DNA of 64,000 nt, from the NCBI RefSeq assembly GCF_001693385.1, contig NZ_CP016428.1:5704001-5768000 (forward strand). Reading direction: 5' to 3'. Shown here one piece after another: positions 47,634 to 58,103 of this stretch. Source of the stretch: Bradyrhizobium icense. Lineage in GTDB: Bacteria > Pseudomonadota > Alphaproteobacteria > Rhizobiales > Xanthobacteraceae. The position numbers and the translations under genes are program-made. The notes below the pieces were generated by a model, which was given only the letters and a program-made list of their open reading frames with translations, did not search any database and was not told the origin of the DNA. Every line of letters begins with the position of its first letter. Position 1 is the stretch's first letter.

Positions 47634-48920
47634 TCACAGCCGCTTGATCTGGATGCCGTACTTCCGGGGGTTTACCCGAGGTAGGCGAGCCGCCTCCGCG
47701 TGCACTCAGCCCGACCTCTCCATGGCCTCGGTAATTGGGTAGCGGTCAGTCATTTTCGCGCCGATTCTAAATGCTCGACGGTCTCATCCCGGTTCGGCCG
47801 CAACTTGCGGATTCGATATCGGATGCGGTGACCAGATCCGCCGGCAGCGGCGCCGGCGCTTCGGCGACAGCGGCACGATCAGCAGCTGCCGCAGTACTGG
47901 CTCGTCCGATCCGCGTCTCCACAGCATCGCCGACAGGCACTGGCCGTGAGGAGCTGGCAAAGTCGGTCCTGATATCACAGATTCCTGGGCCAGCGTCGCG
48001 CCCCGCTGCACCAATTCTCGAGCTTGCGCACATTGCCGGGAAAACCGCAATTCATCAGCTCGTCAATCGCATTGGTATCGAAGCTCAATCATCACGACCG
48101 TTCTCCTTGAAATTCTTCAAGAACTCGCCCCGCGAGCAGCGGGACGTCAACGCGCCTTTCGCGCGGGGGGCGGCTTCTGGAAGGGTGGCGAGATCTCACC
48201 GATCTCATGGGAGAAACAGCATTGCCGTGTCAGCCCGTTCGAATAATTCCTTGCGCGAGTTCAGCGCTCAGGTGAAAGCCTCTTCTCATGGGCGGACAAT
48301 TCCGATCAAGCACCGAGGCAGCCCGGCGCAATTCTTCTTGATAAAGGGTCCCTCGCCGCGCGGCGACAGCTCGTGCACGCGTGGCGACCAACTCCTTGCT
48401 GGTCGCAGAACGTCCGCAACAGTACGATCCTGCTGCACTTGGCAACGCCCGCGATATTCTCAAGAGGCCGCGGGGACTGTTTGCCGATGATGCCTTTGAA
48501 ATGGATCTTCTTGCAGTCGCGGGTGGGCTTCAACTCTGATAGTCTCTTCTGCAGCCAGGAGCACTGCGCCCAATTTGCTCGCGGACGCGCGCGACCAGGC
48601 AATGCAGCTTCACGGTTTGACCGACCAGATTGGTTACTCGCTAGAGGGTGGCCGACGGCCGGAATGGCGAGCGGTCGTCCAGCACCCGATCTGCCCGCAA
48701 CCGTTGCATCATAGCGAATTGGAACACCGATGAACGCCGCGCGCGTATCTTTGGAAGCGCCGAGCGCATCCGTCTTGTCGGAGCCCAACACCGAATGCGT
48801 CGCGATCGCAGAAAAACATCGCTCTTATCTGCCTTTCCTGCACGATTCTGCCGAATTGGTGTCCTGAGCTCCGTATTACCGCATTTAGCGATGTTCCCGA
48901 GAGTCTTCTGGTGCCTCATC
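47634..48920 (-). pseudogene. nifA: nifA pseudogene
   Basis: Collinear pieces of the sigma54 activator NifA run along the minus strand in changing frames. In order: FIGVPIRYDATVAG (GAF domain), LQKRLSELKPTRDCKKIHFK and GIIGKQSPRPLENIA (linker/AAA+ start), KKNCA, HEIGEISPPFQK, RERRVDVPLL, NAIDELMNCGFPGNVRKLEN (near the C-terminal part of AAA+), and finally TEAMERSG-stop and RKYGIQIKRL before the stop at 47634. The part of AAA+ between HEIGEISPPFQK and RERR is deleted. A working NifA must be encoded elsewhere, since the NifA sites here look maintained. Confidence 0.88.
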
Positions 48921-49329
48921 TGTTTTGCTCCCTAGCCGCGAAGCGCCTCCAAAAGCGAAGGTGCTTGCGTTTTGGTGAACGCCTCACAAGCGAGCCTCGT
49001 CTCACTCTGCTGGCCATGGGGCGCATGACGGACCTCTCCCTAGGCTCTCTTTGGGACGAATCACCACTCAATGACTCTGAGTGATTCTTGAGGAGAATGG
49101 AGCTCACTGACTACAACGAGAGTTCTACTCGGAGAGGTCATATAGACAAGATGCATCTTGATGTGAGCCCGCGCAGCGCTCGCGATAAATCCCGATGAGG
49201 GGCAACCTGCTTGTAATACGATGGTATCTACGTATACCAATGTGTACTCGAGCTAGCCACCGGGATGATTGGCACGAAGCGCGGGCGCAATCATTATGCC
49301 CTTATATTGTCCAGACAATTCGAGGGGCT
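48921..49329. other. Intergenic stretch before the acyl-CoA dehydrogenase
   Basis: No gene is supported. It is more AT-rich than the nif genes. Possible nifA 5' remnants may extend slightly past 48920, but the match fades. Confidence 0.4.
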
Positions 49330-50874
49330 ATGAACAGTCAAGTCGACTCCCTGTTTGGGGATGCGCAGGAACGCACAGCTGATGGTGGTGCACCTACCCT
49401 ATATTCCAGTTTGATCGATGACCTGAGTCAGTTGAATTTCGCAGACGCGGATGACCGTCGAGCATTCCCTCCGGCCCTACATAGCATATTAGCAAGGCAT
49501 GGACTGTTCGGGCTCACTACACCAGCAGAGCACGGCGGATTAGCTCTTCCCTTGCAAGAGGCCATCGACCTCATCTCCGCCACTGCATCCTTCGATGTCT
49601 CGGCTGCCTCTACCCTCGTCATCCATAACTTCCTGGCCTTGCCCTGCATCGAAGCGGCACCGCACATCCCTGAACAAAGGCATGTCATGTGGGGTGCAAC
49701 ACGCGGCGACCTTTGCGCTTTTGCTTTGACGGAGCCTGGCGCTGGCTCTGCCCCGCGGCATATAGAGGCTTCGGCTTTCATGCACGAAGATAGAGTTCGC
49801 ATCTCTGGCCGCAAAATTTGGATCGGCCTCGCTGACTGGGCTCGTTGGATCGTTTGCTTTGCGCGAGCTTCTGGTCCCGATGCGAAAGGTCGGATCGTTG
49901 GTGTACTAGTTGATAGGCAGGCTCCGGGCCTAAAGGTCACGCACGAGCATCGCACACTCGGTCTACGTGGCATTATTCAAAATACTCTAGAGTTCCAGGA
50001 TGTCGAAGTGCCGAGTGCTTACGTGCTCTCTCGCGATCAAGACGGCTGGGGAGCAGCAGCATCTAGTATGAACCGCGGGCGTATCGGTGTGGCTGCTATG
50101 GGTCTTGGAGCCCTTGAGCGCGCTATCCAGGTTGCAGCCTCATATGCAAGCCATCGTCGACTAGGTAAGCTGCGCATGATTGAGAACAGCTATATCGAGC
50201 AGTTATTTGAGCAGATGGTACTCCGGCGGGAAGTAGTGAAGGCAATGCTGGGGGCATCCTGCCGACTTGTCTCAGCGCAGGGCGCGCCCAACGTCCACCT
50301 TGCGTCGGCAACGAAGGTTTTGTCGTCGGAGTGGTGCGGCCTCGTCGCTGATCAATGCGTCCAACTGTTAGGTGGCCGTGGCTACGATGAGGGAACGCCT
50401 GTAGCTAAAATCTATCGAGACGCTCGCATTCTCCGCATCTTCGAAGGTCCGACTGAGACGCTCCTATCACATCTCGGCCGCTGCCTTCTCTCAAGAGCCA
50501 CGCGTGACGAAATAGCCGACCTTTTTCTGTCTCTTGGTGCGGCGCCGGTCCACGCTGCTGCAATTGAGGAACTCTCTGGGCTCAATGAGACAGACGGTGC
50601 CGTGCTAATCTATGCGGGTTGGCTCACCACATTAGGACTGGCACAAGCTGTCATGTCTGCTGGTTGCTTCTCCGCCTCAGATTGTGCCGGAGCCGCGGCT
50701 GACCTAGTCAGTTCCGAATTAGCAACTCTCCGTACTCGCGCGCCGGCACGGCTATCTTTCGAAGGCCGCATTCCTGCTAGTCGGACTCTGAATTGCTTCC
50801 TTCAAGACGCAGCTTCTTCCATCCGCTCCCCTGTCCTCACAGACGATTACCTCAAATTGGTGCAGTATGTCTGA
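49330..50874 (+). CDS. Acyl-CoA dehydrogenase family protein
   Basis: A 514-residue flavoenzyme. FALTEPGAGSAPRHIEASAF, the NTLEFQDVEVPSAYVLSRDQ region and QLLGGRGYDEGTPVAKIYRD with IFEGPTETLLSHL are classic acyl-CoA dehydrogenase motifs for FAD and substrate binding. It is longer than typical short-chain enzymes by an extra C-terminal helical part. The ATG at 49330 follows GAGGGG; the longer frame from 49195 is less likely. Base composition is lower in GC than its neighbours, suggesting separate ancestry. No electron-transfer flavoprotein genes are near, so the pathway is open. Confidence 0.88.
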   Translation: MNSQVDSLFGDAQERTADGGAPTLYSSLIDDLSQLNFADADDRRAFPPALHSILARHGLFGLTTPAEHGGLALPLQEAIDLISATASFDVSAASTLVIHNFLALPCIEAAPHIPEQRHVMWGATRGDLCAFALTEPGAGSAPRHIEASAFMHEDRVRISGRKIWIGLADWARWIVCFARASGPDAKGRIVGVLVDRQAPGLKVTHEHRTLGLRGIIQNTLEFQDVEVPSAYVLSRDQDGWGAAASSMNRGRIGVAAMGLGALERAIQVAASYASHRRLGKLRMIENSYIEQLFEQMVLRREVVKAMLGASCRLVSAQGAPNVHLASATKVLSSEWCGLVADQCVQLLGGRGYDEGTPVAKIYRDARILRIFEGPTETLLSHLGRCLLSRATRDEIADLFLSLGAAPVHAAAIEELSGLNETDGAVLIYAGWLTTLGLAQAVMSAGCFSASDCAGAAADLVSSELATLRTRAPARLSFEGRIPASRTLNCFLQDAASSIRSPVLTDDYLKLVQYV

Positions 50875-51120
50875 GATGCTAGCTAACAAGGGGAGCTAGG
50901 AGGCGGGTCTCACAACTGCCGGTATTGCGAGCGCGCCGATTTCGCGCTCGGTCCTCGACCGAACGCTTGCCAAGCCAACAGACCGGCGATCGCGCATGGA
51001 AGGCCGCCAGCCGCCGAAGGCGGTGGCGCATCGCGCCAGCCTTGAGCACGCGCGATCACCGGTCTAGCTTAGACCACCGATCCTCCGTCGAGCAGGGGGG
51101 ACTTTCCATTGATGTGACGA
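50875..51120. other. No gene recognised
   Basis: Short frames only, between the dehydrogenase and transposase debris. Confidence 0.4.
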
Positions 51121-51411
51121 TCACGTCGCTTTGTTCCGCGTCTTCCCCCGGAGCCAAACACCAGTGCGCTTGCTTGCTCGTTGCGCCACAATTTGAGACG
51201 ACGTTGAGGGGGTCGGAGTACTTTGCGTGGGTAGACCCCCGGGATTTTTTGCCTGACGCTTGGACAGAAGTTCGCTGCTGGTCCGCCACGGCTCGGCCTC
51301 GAACCATGTGCGCAGCTGTGGCGTGGCTTTGACGAGCGGATCGGGGCGTCGTCGCGCTCGCTTCAGCTTCGCATTGTGGACACGCGCTCCGTCGCGCTCC
51401 TTTCGTATCAA
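51121..51411 (-). pseudogene. Transposase/integrase C-terminal remnant
   Basis: The minus strand encodes TWFEAEPWRTSSELLSKRQA followed by degenerate sequence matching the pattern LQAEYPG...LRTLQRRLKxWR found near the N-terminal/linker part of DDE integrase-type transposases. The frame is disrupted and the rest of the element is missing. It marks decay of an insertion element. Confidence 0.5.
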
Positions 51412-52195
51412 ACGACGGCTGGAAAAAGTTCACGAACAAGCGGGCCGAACAGCAAAGCCGAGCCAGCAGAGCAGCCGCTTCGAGCCCCTCGAATCGACGG
51501 CAGCCAACCATTCGTCGGACCACCGCGCCGTTCTTCTGATCGACAAAGGCCTGGTCGTTCTTGCGATATGGGCGGCAGCGCGTGAAGACGACCGCGGATC
51601 GGAAGATTAATCAAACTCGTGGAAAGCAAGAAGGAACAACGCACGTTCGCCGCCATATTTTGCGGCGATTCGATTCTGCTCCATCTGAGCTTTGCCGGAG
51701 GGGCCACATACAAGCCACTCCCGGTCACGAGATGCTCTCGGTCGAAAGTAGTTCAAACGTTCGTCGTTTAGTTACGTTTTGAGCGGCACAGGCTCCGAAT
51801 TGACTTCAGAGCCTCAACTCACTGGCCGGAGCGAACGTTGAGGCGCTCAGGAACGAGATCAGGCTGGCTGAGCAGCGAACAGCACAGTGGCCAAGAACAA
51901 CCGGATCTTCCGCGGGCAGTATCGATGGCGACCGCATTCTCGAGGACGTGTTGGCATCATCGTATCTGCCGCTACACCGTTTTCAGAACGAGGACTTCGA
52001 TTGCGAGCCCCTCCTACAGAAGGAGGTGAGTGCCATCGCGCATGTGCGTTCCTTAGCGGATCTGCGTGCTCACGCTAGCCCGCATGTTTCTAAGGCCGCT
52101 ATCTGCTCGGACGACCAAAGAGAGGACGAAATTGATATGGCGCGCCTCGCTGCATTGCACACCCAGGGCGTTACAGAGAGTGCTTTTGTGTCGTT
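51412..52195. other. Decayed sequence
   Basis: Overlapping short frames on both strands. One plus frame (51948-52289) reads LHRFQNEDFDCEPLLQKE and may be the 5' part of a broken gene continuing in another frame at 52196. No family could be named. Confidence 0.35.
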
Positions 52196-52516
52196 GTGCG
52201 AGGACCCCTCACGACTGCGCCTTCAAGGGACGAGACCGAGCATGGCAGTGTCACCGCTTGGCCGACCAAAAAAATCAACGCTATTTTAGAGCGCGGGCAT
52301 GCTCCTGGAGATGAGGAATTGCGAGTTTGGGTGAGGGGAATACCGACTGAGGAGACCGAGGTCTTGTTTCTGGGCGGCAATCTAGCTGACTATCGGACAG
52401 CCAGCGCAGATAATCCGAACACGGCTGACGCACGGCAAGATGGTCCGCCCGTCAAGAAAGCAAGGGTCAGCTCCGATGCGCCCGAGATGATACGGCACCA
52501 TCACGGCCAAACTTGA
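52196..52516 (+). pseudogene. Possible remnant of an unknown, effector-like gene
   Basis: A 106-codon frame without a convincing ribosome-binding site. It contains INAILERGHAPGDEELRVWV, LFLGGNLADYRTASA and a proline/lysine patch PPVKKARVSSD resembling a nuclear-localisation-like basic cluster. Together with the preceding frame (51948-52289) it could be a single frameshifted gene. No type III promoter motif (tts box) was found. Function unknown. Confidence 0.3.
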
Positions 52517-52548
52517 TCGCACCTTGACGCGCCACTCAGGCGTTCGCG

Positions 52549-54513
52549 TCAACGCTCATTAATCCAAATCCGCATTTCGCCTTCGCCGCGGTTAGCCCAG
52601 CTGAACCACGGAATGAATGTCAGCGGCTGCGGTTGTAGCCGTCCGGGCGCTTTGTCGTACTGATAAAGCGCCCTTTCTTCAGAATGCGTGTGTTGCAACC
52701 GGGCCCCATCAGCCTGTAGCAAAATCTTGTCGCTAAGGAGACCAGTGCCTTCGATAAGCGAAAACCGGCTTTCTGCAGGAAGCCAAACGTTGTGTAACTC
52801 GGTCCCGTTGTCGGCTTCTTCCAGACAGTAAACCAAAGGGCCACGCTGGATAGCCACCTTGCCCGCCAAATTGCGAAGTTGCGGATGACCGTATACGCGG
52901 CGTACTTCCATCGGCAGCGATAGTTTGATCCGATCTCCCTGCCGCCACGTGCGGTGAATGTGCAAATAGCCCTTGCGCGACTCGCAATTGACAGGTTCGC
53001 CGTTCAGGGTCGTTTCCGGCGCGCTGCACCATTCCGGCAGGCGCAGGGCGAGCGTGTGAGCGATTGGCTGTGCGGATTCCACAGCGATTTCCACCTCGTC
53101 CCTCCAAGGATACTTGCCGCTCATGAGCAACCGCAGCGTATGCCCGCCAACCGATACCGCCACGCTATTGCCAATATAGAGATTGATATAGAGCGCGTCG
53201 GAGCATGGCGTATAGATGTAATGACCAATTGATGTGAAAATGCGTGCGATGTTCGGCGGACAGCAGGCGCAGCCAAACCAGCGTTGCCGCACCGGCCTGA
53301 CATGACTGTAGATGCCATTGGACCGCAGCGTTTTGGGATGAACTTCGAGCGGGTTAACATAGAAATAGTGACGCCCATCGAAAGCGATACTGCCCAGGAC
53401 CGTATTGTAGAGCGCGCGCTCCATCACGTCGGCATAGCGACTGTCCCCTTCCATCTCCAGCATACGGCGCGCGAACATCATCAGGCCAATCGACGCGCAA
53501 CTTTCCGCGTACGCAGTATCGTTCGGCAGATCGTAATCGCTGCTGAACGCTTCGCCGAAGCTTTGCGAGCCGATACCGCCGGTGACATAGATCTGACGCT
53601 GCACCATGTTTTGCCATAGCCGCAGGCAAGCCTGGCGTTGCTGCTCGTTCTGACGAAGACGCGCGAGATGAGCGACCGCAGTCATGAGGTATACAAACCG
53701 AACCGCATGACCGGTTGCGGTCCGCTGTTCCGAAATTGGCAGGTGCGCCTGGCTATAGGCTTTATTTTTCACCGTCCAGGGCACGCCAGATGATTTGACG
53801 TGGCAGGATTGCCGGCGTTTCTCGTGTTCTATGTCATAGAAGTGCGGCTCTGTGCCGCGTTGCTCCACGAAATAATTGGCTAGCGTCAGATATCGCTGCT
53901 CCTGCGTCACTTCGTAGAGGCGCGTCAATGCAAGTTCAATTTCTGGATGGCCGTCATAGCCGTGCAACTGATCGCGCTCCGGGCCGAAAACTCTGCCGAG
54001 GTGGTCAGCAAGCTTGCAAACGACCTCCAGCAGGCGTCGTTTGCCAGTAGCCAGAAGGAAAGCGATACCCGCTTCAATCAAGTGGCCGGCACAGTAAAGC
54101 TCATGGCATTCGGCTAGGTTGCTCCAGCGCTCCTGAGGCGCCTTTAGCATGAAATAGGTGTTGAGATAGCCGTCGCCGCATTGGGCGGCCGCAATCAATT
54201 CAATCAGCTCATCGGCGGCTTTCTCCAGGTCCGGATTGGGTGTCTGGCACAGCGACCAAGCAACCGCCTCTAGCCATTTTGCGACATCACTGTCCTGAAA
54301 AACCGTGCCGTAGAACTCCCCCTTCGCACGTCCGGCGGCAATACGGAAGTTTTCTACCGCGTGGCTCGGTGTCGCTTCGGGATTGCGGTCGTTCAGCGCG
54401 TCCCATTGATAGGGAATCGCCACTTCCCTCACCAAGTGCTGGCATTTCCCAATCAGCGAATCCGAGACCTGTAGGTCGTGAAGATTGACTTCGGCCACAT
54501 CCCGCTGACTCAT
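52549..54513 (-). CDS. GH127-type (DUF1680) beta-L-arabinofuranosidase-like protein
   Basis: A 654-residue protein with the DUF1680/GH127 layout. The alpha/alpha-barrel begins with FRIAAGRAKGEFYGTVFQDS and DVAKWLEAVAWSL, then AAQCGDGYLNTYF and HELYCAGHLIEAGIAFLLAT. The catalytic cysteine region is FGCACCPPNIARIF. Family members remove beta-L-arabinofuranose from plant hydroxyproline-rich glycoproteins or related glycans. No signal peptide is seen. The ATG at 54513 with AAGGAG upstream is chosen over the frame starting at 54627. Confidence 0.88.
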   Translation of the reverse strand: MSQRDVAEVNLHDLQVSDSLIGKCQHLVREVAIPYQWDALNDRNPEATPSHAVENFRIAAGRAKGEFYGTVFQDSDVAKWLEAVAWSLCQTPNPDLEKAADELIELIAAAQCGDGYLNTYFMLKAPQERWSNLAECHELYCAGHLIEAGIAFLLATGKRRLLEVVCKLADHLGRVFGPERDQLHGYDGHPEIELALTRLYEVTQEQRYLTLANYFVEQRGTEPHFYDIEHEKRRQSCHVKSSGVPWTVKNKAYSQAHLPISEQRTATGHAVRFVYLMTAVAHLARLRQNEQQRQACLRLWQNMVQRQIYVTGGIGSQSFGEAFSSDYDLPNDTAYAESCASIGLMMFARRMLEMEGDSRYADVMERALYNTVLGSIAFDGRHYFYVNPLEVHPKTLRSNGIYSHVRPVRQRWFGCACCPPNIARIFTSIGHYIYTPCSDALYINLYIGNSVAVSVGGHTLRLLMSGKYPWRDEVEIAVESAQPIAHTLALRLPEWCSAPETTLNGEPVNCESRKGYLHIHRTWRQGDRIKLSLPMEVRRVYGHPQLRNLAGKVAIQRGPLVYCLEEADNGTELHNVWLPAESRFSLIEGTGLLSDKILLQADGARLQHTHSEERALYQYDKAPGRLQPQPLTFIPWFSWANRGEGEMRIWINER

Positions 54514-54785
54514 CTCGTTTCTCCTTCGTGTGGGGCGAACGGCGCCTAGCTCAGGCAAGCCAGCTCGCCATGATCGTTGTTGAGGTTGCGGCCTCGAAAT
54601 TGGCGGCTGCGCAATCGTATTCTCCACGCGAACGTTGAAGCGTTAGAAATGGAAAGGCTGCCCCTATGCCGCTGGACGGCATAGGGCTGACTGGTCAAAA
54701 CCGAGCTTCTTTCCAATCTCCTACCGCTGAAAATGTCGTGCAACAATCACGCGGGAGTTTGTGGGATCACAAGAGCCGGGCCCGC

Positions 54786-56882
54786 CTAAGCCTCGCCGTC
54801 CAGCCAGCCGATCTTGCTCTTTAGGAATCGAAAGCCCAGCACCTCGTAGCCGGCGCACTCCCTGTGGTCCCGGCCGTAACCATGGCCGCCCGCCGCCGGC
54901 TCGTAGAAATAGGCCTCGTAGCCCATCGCCTGGAGCTTCGCGGCCATCTTGCGCGCGTGTCCGGGATGAACACGATCGTCCCGCCGCGTAGTGGCGATCA
55001 GGATCGGCGGGTATTTTTGGCCGCACTTGGCGGTATGATACGCGGAATAGGTCTTGAGCCACTCCCACTCGTCGAGCTTATCAGGGTCCCCATATTCTGC
55101 AATCCAGCTTGCTCCTGCCAGAAGCTTGGTGTAGCGGCGCATGTCGATCAGCGGGATCGTGCAGAACAGCGCGCCGAAGCGTTCCGGATAGCGCGTCAGC
55201 ATATTGGTGATGAGGATGCCGCCGTTCGATCCGCCCTGGGCCGCGATCCGCTTCGGCTCCGTCACGCCGCGACGCACGAGATCGGCGGCAACGGCAGCGA
55301 AGTCGTCGTGCGACAATTTCTTACGGCCGAGCCGGCCGGCATCGTGCCATCGCGTACCGAACTCGCCGCCGCCGCGTAAGTTCGCCAGCACCGTGGTGCC
55401 GCCGCGCTCGAGCCAAAGCTTGCCAAGCGCTGAATTGTAGTACGGCCTCATTGAGATCCCAAAGCCGCCGTAGCCGCTCATATGGACGGGTGCATCGCCC
55501 GTCTCGTCGGCCGGACCGGTCTGTACATAGGGGATGCGCTCGCCATCAATCGAAATGGCCTCGTGTTGGGTGACCACCAGCCCATCCGCGGTAAAGGTCT
55601 TCGGCGCCTGCTTGAGCACGGTCGGACTGGCGACGTTATTCTCGATCAGCATAAGCGAAGCTGGCGTGAGCGGATCCTGGCTCCCGACGAGCAGGTCGCC
55701 ATTGCCTTTAGATGGATCGCAATCAAGGGGCCAGAGGTCGACGACCCCGATGTCGGGAAGCTGGCGCAGCTGCGCGCGGCTCCACCCCTTCTCGGATGGT
55801 GTGCAGATCTCGAAGAACGGCCGCAGTTCGTTGAGAATCGAAAGCACAAGCTTGCCGGCACTCCAAAAGAACCCCTGCAGCGCGCGGCGCGGGCCTGGTT
55901 CGAAAAGAACCCCGAACTGACGGTTGCCTTCAAGGAACGCCGCCAACGAGATGATGAGCACCGTATCCGCGGCATAGGTCCGCCCCGCCACAGACCAGGA
56001 TTCGCGCGGCTTGATGGCAAGCCAATCGCGATGGGGGAGCATCCAGATGTTGCTTGGCAGGTTGATTTTAGTCGTGGCACCGGATTCGTCACCGAGCCAG
56101 ATGGCAAAATTGAAGGTGTCCACCCCATCGACGAACCACATCCGCGGCGGCGCAACGGTGTGGTCGACATCGCAGCCGGCTCCGACATGATCGGCTGCGA
56201 TCTCAAAGATCACTGGCGCTTGATCCGCCTGCGTACCGCGGCGCCAGAGCCTCACCGTACGCGCATATCCGGAGGTCGTCGCCATGCCTTGCCCATGAGA
56301 GCTCGACAGCACCAGCGTATCGGGATCGAGCCACTCAACCCCGCCCTTGGCTTCCGGCAAGACGAAGCCATCGCTGACAAATGTCTTCGCGTCAGTATCG
56401 AACTCACGCAAGGTGACGGCATCGCTGCCGCCGCGCGAGAGGCTCAAAATCATCCGTCTATGATCGCCGGGCAGTGAGGCCGTCGCTTTCAGAAGCCAGT
56501 CTTGGCCTTCGCTGATAGCGAGCTGATCGATGTCGAGCAGAACTTCCCATGACGGCTTCGGCATGCGAAATTCTTCCAGAGTGGTTCGTCGCCAGAGGCC
56601 GCGTGGATTGTTGGCGTCCTTCCAGAGATTGTAAAGGTAGCCGCCGCGCCGGCTGACATAGGGGATATTATCCGGTCGGTCATAAATCGAGGTCAGCGCA
56701 TCGCGATCCCGCTCCAATGCCGCGCCGCCAAACACCTGCAGCGTCTTGCCATTCTGCCGCTCGACAAATTTCAGCGCCCGCGCGCCTTCGATCTGTTCCA
56801 ACCACAGATAGGGATCATCGTCTGGAGCGGAAAGCGTGGGCTTTCCAGCCAGCGACTTTGTCGTCGCGCTTGCTTTGATCAC
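54786..56882 (-). CDS. Prolyl oligopeptidase family (S9A) peptidase
   Basis: A 698-residue protein: an N-terminal DPYLWLEQIEGARALKFVER motif, a beta-propeller, then the alpha/beta-hydrolase part with MSGYGGFGISMRPYYNSALG, GGGEFG and the nucleophile elbow AAQGGSNGGILITNML. Later DDRVHPGHARKMAAKLQ and GGHGYG carry the Asp and His. It lacks a signal peptide and should cut small proline-containing peptides in the cytoplasm. A GTG start at 56882 follows GGAG. Confidence 0.92.
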   Translation of the reverse strand: MIKASATTKSLAGKPTLSAPDDDPYLWLEQIEGARALKFVERQNGKTLQVFGGAALERDRDALTSIYDRPDNIPYVSRRGGYLYNLWKDANNPRGLWRRTTLEEFRMPKPSWEVLLDIDQLAISEGQDWLLKATASLPGDHRRMILSLSRGGSDAVTLREFDTDAKTFVSDGFVLPEAKGGVEWLDPDTLVLSSSHGQGMATTSGYARTVRLWRRGTQADQAPVIFEIAADHVGAGCDVDHTVAPPRMWFVDGVDTFNFAIWLGDESGATTKINLPSNIWMLPHRDWLAIKPRESWSVAGRTYAADTVLIISLAAFLEGNRQFGVLFEPGPRRALQGFFWSAGKLVLSILNELRPFFEICTPSEKGWSRAQLRQLPDIGVVDLWPLDCDPSKGNGDLLVGSQDPLTPASLMLIENNVASPTVLKQAPKTFTADGLVVTQHEAISIDGERIPYVQTGPADETGDAPVHMSGYGGFGISMRPYYNSALGKLWLERGGTTVLANLRGGGEFGTRWHDAGRLGRKKLSHDDFAAVAADLVRRGVTEPKRIAAQGGSNGGILITNMLTRYPERFGALFCTIPLIDMRRYTKLLAGASWIAEYGDPDKLDEWEWLKTYSAYHTAKCGQKYPPILIATTRRDDRVHPGHARKMAAKLQAMGYEAYFYEPAAGGHGYGRDHRECAGYEVLGFRFLKSKIGWLDGEA

Positions 56883-57339
56883 GCTTCACTCCATCCCTGG
56901 TTTGACGCGCACTCCCGAAATGGCATTGCATCAAAGCTTTTCATGTCTTGCATCCGTACTACCTTGATTTGGCCGCCGCGCGGGTTCATTGATGCTGATT
57001 GCCATGTGTCCGTCAGTTCCATCAATTGCTGAATTTGGTAGTTGATCGGGCGCTCCGACGCATCTGGCCATGACGCACATCCTCCCCTTTCGACCCAAGC
57101 TCCCGGTGGCAACTTTCATCTTCCATGCGAACTTGCCTTTCCTTGCCGAGTAAGACGATATTATCGAGCGGCCTAAGCGACACCGTAGACGCTAAGGGCT
57201 GCTGCAAAGCGCCGCTGCGGACCGCCTTCAGACGCCAAATGCTGGTCAGCTCCGGGCCAAACAGGTCGGAGTGCAATCCATCAAACCTGACAATACAGAA
57301 GCGGAGCTCACTATGAGTGGTCGCGTTGGTGTGGCTATG
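56883..57339. other. Gap with insertion-element debris
   Basis: Short frames with no named family. The 3' side leads into the IS5-type transposase remnant. Confidence 0.35.
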
Positions 57340-57680
57340 TTGAATGAACTCTACTCGACTGCGGTACCGGCCTTCACTTGCCGGAACGATACGGGCCGTA
57401 CACGACCGCCTACAATCGGTCCAACCGGTGGCGCAAGGCGGCTATCTGGGATCGGCCTGATGAATGCTGTCGTCAAGGCTCACGATGGCAGTTCGATTGT
57501 AAGTGTCGATCAGCACGCCTCCGGGGCCAAAAAAAGAGTGGAGATCGTTGTGTGGGCCGAAGCCGAGAAGCCCTCACCACCAAGACACGCGCGGGTCGAC
57601 ACGAAAGGCCGCGCGGTCCGCCTCCAAGATCTCGCCCCGTGCGGTTCACGGCGCCTGGCCGATGCCCTGCTCGAGGCCTA
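57340..57680 (+). pseudogene. IS5-family transposase remnant
   Basis: Consecutive frames spell out a decayed IS5-type transposase. PERYGPYTTAYNRSNRWRKA and AIWDR come from one frame, LMNAVVKAHDGSSIVSVDQH from the next, GRSREALTTKT from a third, then VDTKGRAVRL. The DDE-type catalytic region has lost its frame and the ends of the element were not found. Confidence 0.75.
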
Positions 57681-58023
57681 GGTTTAGGAGACTGGCCGAC
57701 ATAGGCATCTCGCCAAAGGCTTCCCGTGATTGATAGTCGGTTTCGAAGTGCCGGCCTGACTGTTGCGCTCTACCGATTCTACGCGCACTGCCGTGTGGGT
57801 TCTAAGAAGGCCTTGATGGCCGCCTCAATCGGCCAATTTTTAGCGAGTTTTTTTCGGCGTCATCAAAGCCGGAGAGCACGGAAGTCGCTCTGCCCCTAAA
57901 CCGTTGATATAATGGCTGAATTTTCCGAGGCATGATAATGCTAGCGCTAGCTGCTGAAACCAGCGCGAGGGCCGGGTTAAAACATTCGTATAGTTCTCCA
58001 GCTCCTTTCGATAGTTTAGGATC
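57681..58023. other. Intergenic region before the sensor kinase
   Basis: No gene supported. A minus frame at 57840-58025 (61 codons) lacks family similarity. Confidence 0.4.
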
Positions 58024-58103
58024 ATGCGTAACCAGCTTACTCAGTTCAAGTTCGGACGCTCAGCCACGCGGTTTTTCGCGCTGGCGTTGATGCGCTAACT
58101 TCG

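Noticed and set aside
49000..58000. nod box or tts box
   Set aside because: No stretch matched these consensus elements convincingly by eye around the dehydrogenase, glycosidase, peptidase or kinase genes.
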